In this document: positions 60,156-64,000 of the stretch, in pieces
How the letters are laid out: each line of letters starts with the position of its first letter
How positions within the stretch are numbered: position 1 is the first letter of the stretch
Source: GCA-2733415 sp965178655
Lineage (GTDB): Bacteria > Bacteroidota > Bacteroidia > Flavobacteriales > Flavobacteriaceae
DNA: 64,000 nucleotides
Reading direction: 5' to 3'
NCBI GenBank assembly: GCA_965178655.1
Contig: OZ238266.1
Location: 372,001-436,000, forward strand
The notes under the pieces: generated by a model
Seen by the model: only the letters and a program-made list of their open reading frames with translations
Databases searched by the model: none
Told to the model about the DNA's origin: nothing
Made by a program: the position numbers and the translations under genes

Positions 60156-61052
60156 ATGGCAAAAGCAGTTAAAAAACAAGCATTAGGAAGAGGACTTGCA
60201 GCCCTTTTAAAAGACCCTGAAAAAAATATTACTTCAGCAACAGATAAACATGCCGATACTATTGTTGGCAATATTATTGACCTTGATATTACTGCTATTG
60301 AAGTCAACCCGTTTCAGCCAAGAAGTACTTTTAACAAAGAGGCCTTACAAGAGCTTTCTACATCTATTAAAGAATTAGGAGTTATACAGCCCATTACCGT
60401 TCGAAAAACAGGTATCAATACATTTCAATTAATTTCTGGAGAACGACGTTTTAGAGCTTCTAAATTAATAGGAATGAAAACCATTCCTGCATATGTACGT
60501 TTAGCAAACGACCAAGAATCTCTAGAAATGGCACTTGTTGAAAACATTCAACGACAAGATTTAGACCCTATAGAAGTTGCGCTTTCTTATCAACGTTTAA
60601 TAGATGAAATTAACCTTACACAAGAACAAATGAGTGATCGTGTAGGTAAAAAACGTTCTACAATAGCCAATTACCTCAGGTTATTAAAATTAGACCCAAT
60701 GATTCAGACCGGAATGAAAGATGGGTTTATTTCAATGGGGCACGGTAGGGCTATCATAAACATTGCCGATACTACAGACCAATTAGCTATTTACGAACAA
60801 ATTTTATCTAAAAAATTATCTGTTAGAGCTACCGAGCAATTGGTAAAACAATATAAAAACAATAAAAATACCACTGCAAAACCTATTCAGGTACCAGATT
60901 ACATTGCTAATAGCGTTGCTGATTTTGGAAGGTTTTTTGGTGCAAAAATAAATATTACCACAGGTAAATCTGGAAGTGGGAAAATAAGCATTCCTTTTGC
61001 TTCTGAAGAAGATTTTAAACGCATACAAAAACTACTAAATTGTGAAAACTAA
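60156..61052 (+). CDS. parB: Chromosome-partitioning protein ParB
   Basis: 298 residues. The N-terminus has LGRGLAALL; the CTPase/Spo0J box GERRFRASKLIG and ENIQRQDLDPIE follow; the HTH (LTQEQMSDRVGKKRSTIANYLRL in part) and MGHGRAII lie in the middle; the C-terminal dimerisation domain is present. It binds parS near the origin. No clear parS palindrome was noticed nearby. The next gene overlaps it by 11 nt. Confidence 0.94.
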   Translation: MAKAVKKQALGRGLAALLKDPEKNITSATDKHADTIVGNIIDLDITAIEVNPFQPRSTFNKEALQELSTSIKELGVIQPITVRKTGINTFQLISGERRFRASKLIGMKTIPAYVRLANDQESLEMALVENIQRQDLDPIEVALSYQRLIDEINLTQEQMSDRVGKKRSTIANYLRLLKLDPMIQTGMKDGFISMGHGRAIINIADTTDQLAIYEQILSKKLSVRATEQLVKQYKNNKNTTAKPIQVPDYIANSVADFGRFFGAKINITTGKSGSGKISIPFASEEDFKRIQKLLNCEN

Positions 61053-61632
61053 TTTTTTATTAGGGTTAGTCTTATGCGTTATCTACGCCTCTATGGGCTT
61101 TGCTCAACAGCAAGGAACATTAGATATTGATGTAAAAAAAAACAATAAAAAAGCAACAAAAATAGACCCCTTACACCCTGCTAAAGCTACCTTCTACTCT
61201 GCTGTACTACCAGGATTAGGACAAGCATTTAATAAAAAAGGACGATATTGGAAAATACCTGTCATTGCTATTGGAATGGGATCAGGGATTTACTTCTACG
61301 ACAAAAACAATAAAGAATACCACCGCTATAGAGATGCTTATAAAAGACGTTTGGCTGGTTTTACAGATGATGAATTCACTAACCAAGAAACAGGTGTACA
61401 GACAGTTTCTGATGCCGCATTAATTGATGCTCAAAAATTTTACAGCAAAAACAAAAATCTGTCATTATTAATTACCGGAATCGTTTATATTTTAAATGTT
61501 CTAGAAGCCAATGTAACTGCGCATTTACTACATTTTAACGTAGATGAAAATCTAAGTTTTACCCCCACCATATACCAAGACCAACTAAATTACAAACCAA
61601 AAGTAGGACTCACTATTAATTATACATTTTAA
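61042..61632 (+). CDS. DUF5683 domain membrane protein
   Basis: 196 residues from a GTG start overlapping parB by 11 nt. A signal peptide (NFLLGLVLCVIYASMGFAQQ) is followed by the DUF5683 block HPAKATFYSAVLPGLGQAFN, a hydrophobic segment IPVIAIGMGSGIYFY, and a second helix LSLLITGIVYILNVLEANV with C-terminal membrane-spanning beta features. Function unknown; its place between parB and dapB is a conserved flavobacterial arrangement. It overlaps dapB by 1 nt. Confidence 0.83.
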   Translation: MKTNFLLGLVLCVIYASMGFAQQQGTLDIDVKKNNKKATKIDPLHPAKATFYSAVLPGLGQAFNKKGRYWKIPVIAIGMGSGIYFYDKNNKEYHRYRDAYKRRLAGFTDDEFTNQETGVQTVSDAALIDAQKFYSKNKNLSLLITGIVYILNVLEANVTAHLLHFNVDENLSFTPTIYQDQLNYKPKVGLTINYTF

Positions 61633-62333
61633 TGAATATAGCACTTCTAGGATACGGAAAAATGGGTAAAGTTATCGAGCAGATAGCCTTACAAAGAGGA
61701 CATACTATTGTTTGTAAAACCGATAGTAAAAACACTGACATCTCACTTTTAAACACCGATGTTGCCATAGATTTTAGCATACCATCAACAGCAGTTAATA
61801 ATATTTCTACATGTCTAGAAAATAATATCCCTGTAATCTCCGGAACCACTGGATGGCTTAAAGATTACGACAAAATCACCGCATTATGTAATAAAAAGAA
61901 GGGCGCTTTTATTTATGCCTCTAATTTTAGTTTAGGCGTAAATGTCTTTTTTGAGCTAAATAATTATTTGGCTAAAATGATGAATAAGCTGCAGCAATAC
62001 AATGTTAGCATTCAAGAAATTCATCATACACAAAAATTAGACGCTCCTAGTGGCACCGCAATATCTTTAGCAAATGGCATTATAAAGAACTCTACAAAAG
62101 ATAATTGGATCTTAGGAGATGCAACTAACAATACTGACATTCCTATTTATGCAAAACGAATTGATGCTGTTCCTGGAACACATCATATAGATTATAATAG
62201 CGACGTAGATAGCATTAAATTGTCACACACCGCACATAACCGAGATGGTTTTGCCTTAGGCGCTGTAATTGCTGCCGAATGGATTGCTAATAAAAAAGGG
62301 GTCTTTTCTATGAAAGATGTACTTGGACTATAA
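61632..62333 (+). CDS. dapB: 4-hydroxy-tetrahydrodipicolinate reductase
   Basis: 233 residues. The NAD(P)-binding GYGKMGK is at 6-12, and DFSIPSTAVNN, SGTTGWL, ASNFSLGVNVFF and the substrate motif EIHHTQKLDAPSGTA follow. The enzyme makes tetrahydrodipicolinate for lysine and cell-wall diaminopimelate. It is slightly short but complete, as in other Bacteroidota. The start shares one base with the preceding stop. Confidence 0.93.
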   Translation: MNIALLGYGKMGKVIEQIALQRGHTIVCKTDSKNTDISLLNTDVAIDFSIPSTAVNNISTCLENNIPVISGTTGWLKDYDKITALCNKKKGAFIYASNFSLGVNVFFELNNYLAKMMNKLQQYNVSIQEIHHTQKLDAPSGTAISLANGIIKNSTKDNWILGDATNNTDIPIYAKRIDAVPGTHHIDYNSDVDSIKLSHTAHNRDGFALGAVIAAEWIANKKGVFSMKDVLGL

Positions 62334-62398
62334 AATAATCTCATTAAAAAAACGTAACAAGTAGCTCTAAAATGCTACTAACTTAAAAACATATATTT

Positions 62399-64000
62399 AT
62401 GACACTATTACAATGGTTTGTTTTTTTCCTATTACTACAAGTAGTTCACTTTTTAGGAACATGGAAATTATATATAAAAGCAGGACGAAAAGCTTGGGAA
62501 GCTGCAATACCAGTCTATAATGCTATAGTATTAATGCAAATTATTAACCGCCCAAAATGGTGGACTATATTACTCTTTATTCCAATTATAAATCTTATTA
62601 TCTTTCCGGTTATCTGGGTAGAAACGGCGCGTAGTTTCGGTAAAAACAGCACCATAGATACCATTCTAAGCATTGTATCTCTAGGCTTATATAATTACTA
62701 TATTAATTACACTCAAGAAGTAACTCATATAAAAGACCGAAGCTTATCTCCTAAAACAGGATTTGGAGAATGGGTTAGCTCTATTTTATTTGCTGTTGTA
62801 GCCGCTACAATAGTACACACATACTTTATGCAACCCTTTGTTATACCAACATCTTCTTTAGAAAAAACCTTGCTAAAAGGCGATTTTTTATTGGTTAGTA
62901 AATTTCATTACGGCGCACGACTACCAATGACCGTTGTTGCTGCACCTATGGTACATGATACACTGCCTTTTATCAAAAGTCCATCTTATTTAAAAAAACC
63001 ACAACTACCCTACTTACGTCTTCCTGGGTTTCAAAAAATTAAAAACAATGACATTGTCGTATTTAACTGGCCTGCAGACACCTTATTTAACATGTATAAG
63101 GCAGCCGATAGAAAATATGAAAAACCAATCGATAAAAAAACCAATTACGTAAAACGATGTGTGGGTATTGCCGGTGATTCTCTTGAAATTAAAGATGGTT
63201 ACGTATTTGTTAATGGCAAACAAATTAATCTTCCAGATCGTGCCAAAACACAATTTTACTACACTGTTATTTCTAAGAGCCATTTATCTGTAAATTATTT
63301 AAAAAACAATATTGGTACTACAGAATTTAATAAGTTCTATAAAATTAGCCCTGAAGCAGCCAAGCACTACAAATTACACAATACATTGCCTTTTCCTAAT
63401 GACCCGATTAATCGTTTAGTAGAATTACCGGGGAGCTATGATTTAAGCCAAAACCCTGACTTTAAAGCTACCGATAGGTATAACATTAACATGTCGGTCG
63501 AAGAAAAAGAACGCTTGAGTAAAAACACAAACATCACTTCTATTACTAGAAACATTAAGCCAAAAGGCGAACGTGAATCTAATATTTTTCCTAGATATGG
63601 AAACTTTAACTGGAATGGCGATAACTTTGGACCAATATACATTCCTGAAGCAGGAAAAACAGTAGCGCTAAACACCAATGTTTTACCACTATACAAAGAT
63701 ATTATTACAGAGTACGAAGGTAACAACCTAACCGTTGATGGTGAAACTATTTATATTAACGGACAAGAATCTAACAGCTATACCTTTGCTCAAAATTATT
63801 ATTGGATGATGGGAGATAATCGCCAGAATTCATTAGACGCTCGTTACTGGGGATATGTCCCTTTTGACCACGTTATTGGAAAGCCTGTTTTTGTATGGAT
63901 GAGTATTAGCGGCGTTGAACTGGGATTAAAAAATATTAAAAATTGGGTTATTAATACCAATAGAGTATTTACTACTGTTGGCGGTAGCGGCAAACCTACT
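62399..64000 (+). CDS. lepB: Signal peptidase I (3' end outside window)
   Basis: The frame is open from the ATG at 62,399 to the window end (534 codons). The Bacteroidota form has extra N-terminal hydrophobic helices (TLLQWFVFFLLLQVVHFLG and following) before the catalytic part: FVIPTSSLEKTLLKGDFLLV holds the nucleophile Ser (here Ser-Leu where most have Ser-Met), YVKRCVGIAGDSLEIKDGYV holds the general-base Lys, and GDNRQNSLDARYWGYVP is box E. A large insertion separates the two catalytic regions. It removes signal peptides at the inner membrane. It follows dapB after 65 nt. Confidence 0.92.
   Translation, partial: MTLLQWFVFFLLLQVVHFLGTWKLYIKAGRKAWEAAIPVYNAIVLMQIINRPKWWTILLFIPIINLIIFPVIWVETARSFGKNSTIDTILSIVSLGLYNYYINYTQEVTHIKDRSLSPKTGFGEWVSSILFAVVAATIVHTYFMQPFVIPTSSLEKTLLKGDFLLVSKFHYGARLPMTVVAAPMVHDTLPFIKSPSYLKKPQLPYLRLPGFQKIKNNDIVVFNWPADTLFNMYKAADRKYEKPIDKKTNYVKRCVGIAGDSLEIKDGYVFVNGKQINLPDRAKTQFYYTVISKSHLSVNYLKNNIGTTEFNKFYKISPEAAKHYKLHNTLPFPNDPINRLVELPGSYDLSQNPDFKATDRYNINMSVEEKERLSKNTNITSITRNIKPKGERESNIFPRYGNFNWNGDNFGPIYIPEAGKTVALNTNVLPLYKDIITEYEGNNLTVDGETIYINGQESNSYTFAQNYYWMMGDNRQNSLDARYWGYVPFDHVIGKPVFVWMSISGVELGLKNIKNWVINTNRVFTTVGGSGKPT

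Noticed and set aside
1..64000. CRISPR arrays or cas genes
   Set aside because: No regularly spaced repeats and no Cas-like protein were found.

Overview
The window is AT-rich DNA from a Bacteroidota chromosome, almost certainly a Flavobacteriaceae member. Supporting signs are a PorX-type type IX secretion regulator, bacillithiol synthesis (BshA), a GH3 plus beta-lactamase-fold fusion, Bacteroidota-type CusA-TolC fusions, several weak-Shine-Dalgarno TTG/GTG starts, and promoters of the TTG-N19/20-TAnnTTTG type. Genus cannot be fixed from the sequence alone.

Left chromosomal backbone (1-24.98 kb): porX (3' part), tsaE, alanine dehydrogenase, two small envelope proteins, proline dehydrogenase, aroB, a PrcB-like lipoprotein, bshA, the GH3/serine-hydrolase fusion, a conserved 161-aa protein, two iron-sulfur proteins of an electron-transfer unit, an MlaD/MCE protein, a repeat-rich spacer, tamB, tsaD, rsmE, a SpoU methyltransferase, an AI-2E permease, a THUMP-like methyltransferase and trxB. 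These are mostly housekeeping and envelope genes.

Integrated element (about 24,988-54,268; 29.3 kb): a 20-bp perfect direct repeat marks both ends. The right copy is the 3' end of an intact tRNA-Pro(TGG) and the left copy is a displaced duplicate, still followed by the old tRNA terminator. An IntDOT-like tyrosine recombinase, with Ser in place of the first catalytic Arg, lies just inside the tRNA end. From left to right the element holds: a small DNA-binding-type gene; a four-gene cassette that looks phage-derived (MARQTG protein, DUF5675, two small membrane proteins); a 0.8-kb structured non-coding block; a tight three-gene operon coding for a sce7726-like PD-(D/E)XK protein, a sce7725-like protein and a RES-domain protein (best candidate for an undescribed defence system); a replication-like module (DnaC-like ATPase, primosome-like protein, excisionase-like HTH); RteC; and a 19-kb metal-resistance island (Zn/Cd/Pb-type P-ATPase, Fur-family regulator, two RND metal pumps, Cu P-ATPase, metal-binding lipoproteins). 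No relaxase or conjugation genes are visible, so it looks like a non-self-transmissible integrative element. Every gene from 27,989 to 54,049 is on the minus strand.

Right backbone (54.27-64 kb): intact tRNA-Pro, a GIY-YIG gene whose stop codon lies inside the tRNA, a broken second tRNA-Pro carrying palindromic inserts, then udk, an FtsB/DivIC-like gene, methylmalonyl-CoA mutase small and large subunits, parA, parB, a DUF5683 protein, dapB and the start of lepB.

REP-like palindromic repeats typical of flavobacterial genomes occur in the 14.3-14.7 kb spacer, in the broken tRNA and, unusually, in frame inside the second CusA gene.
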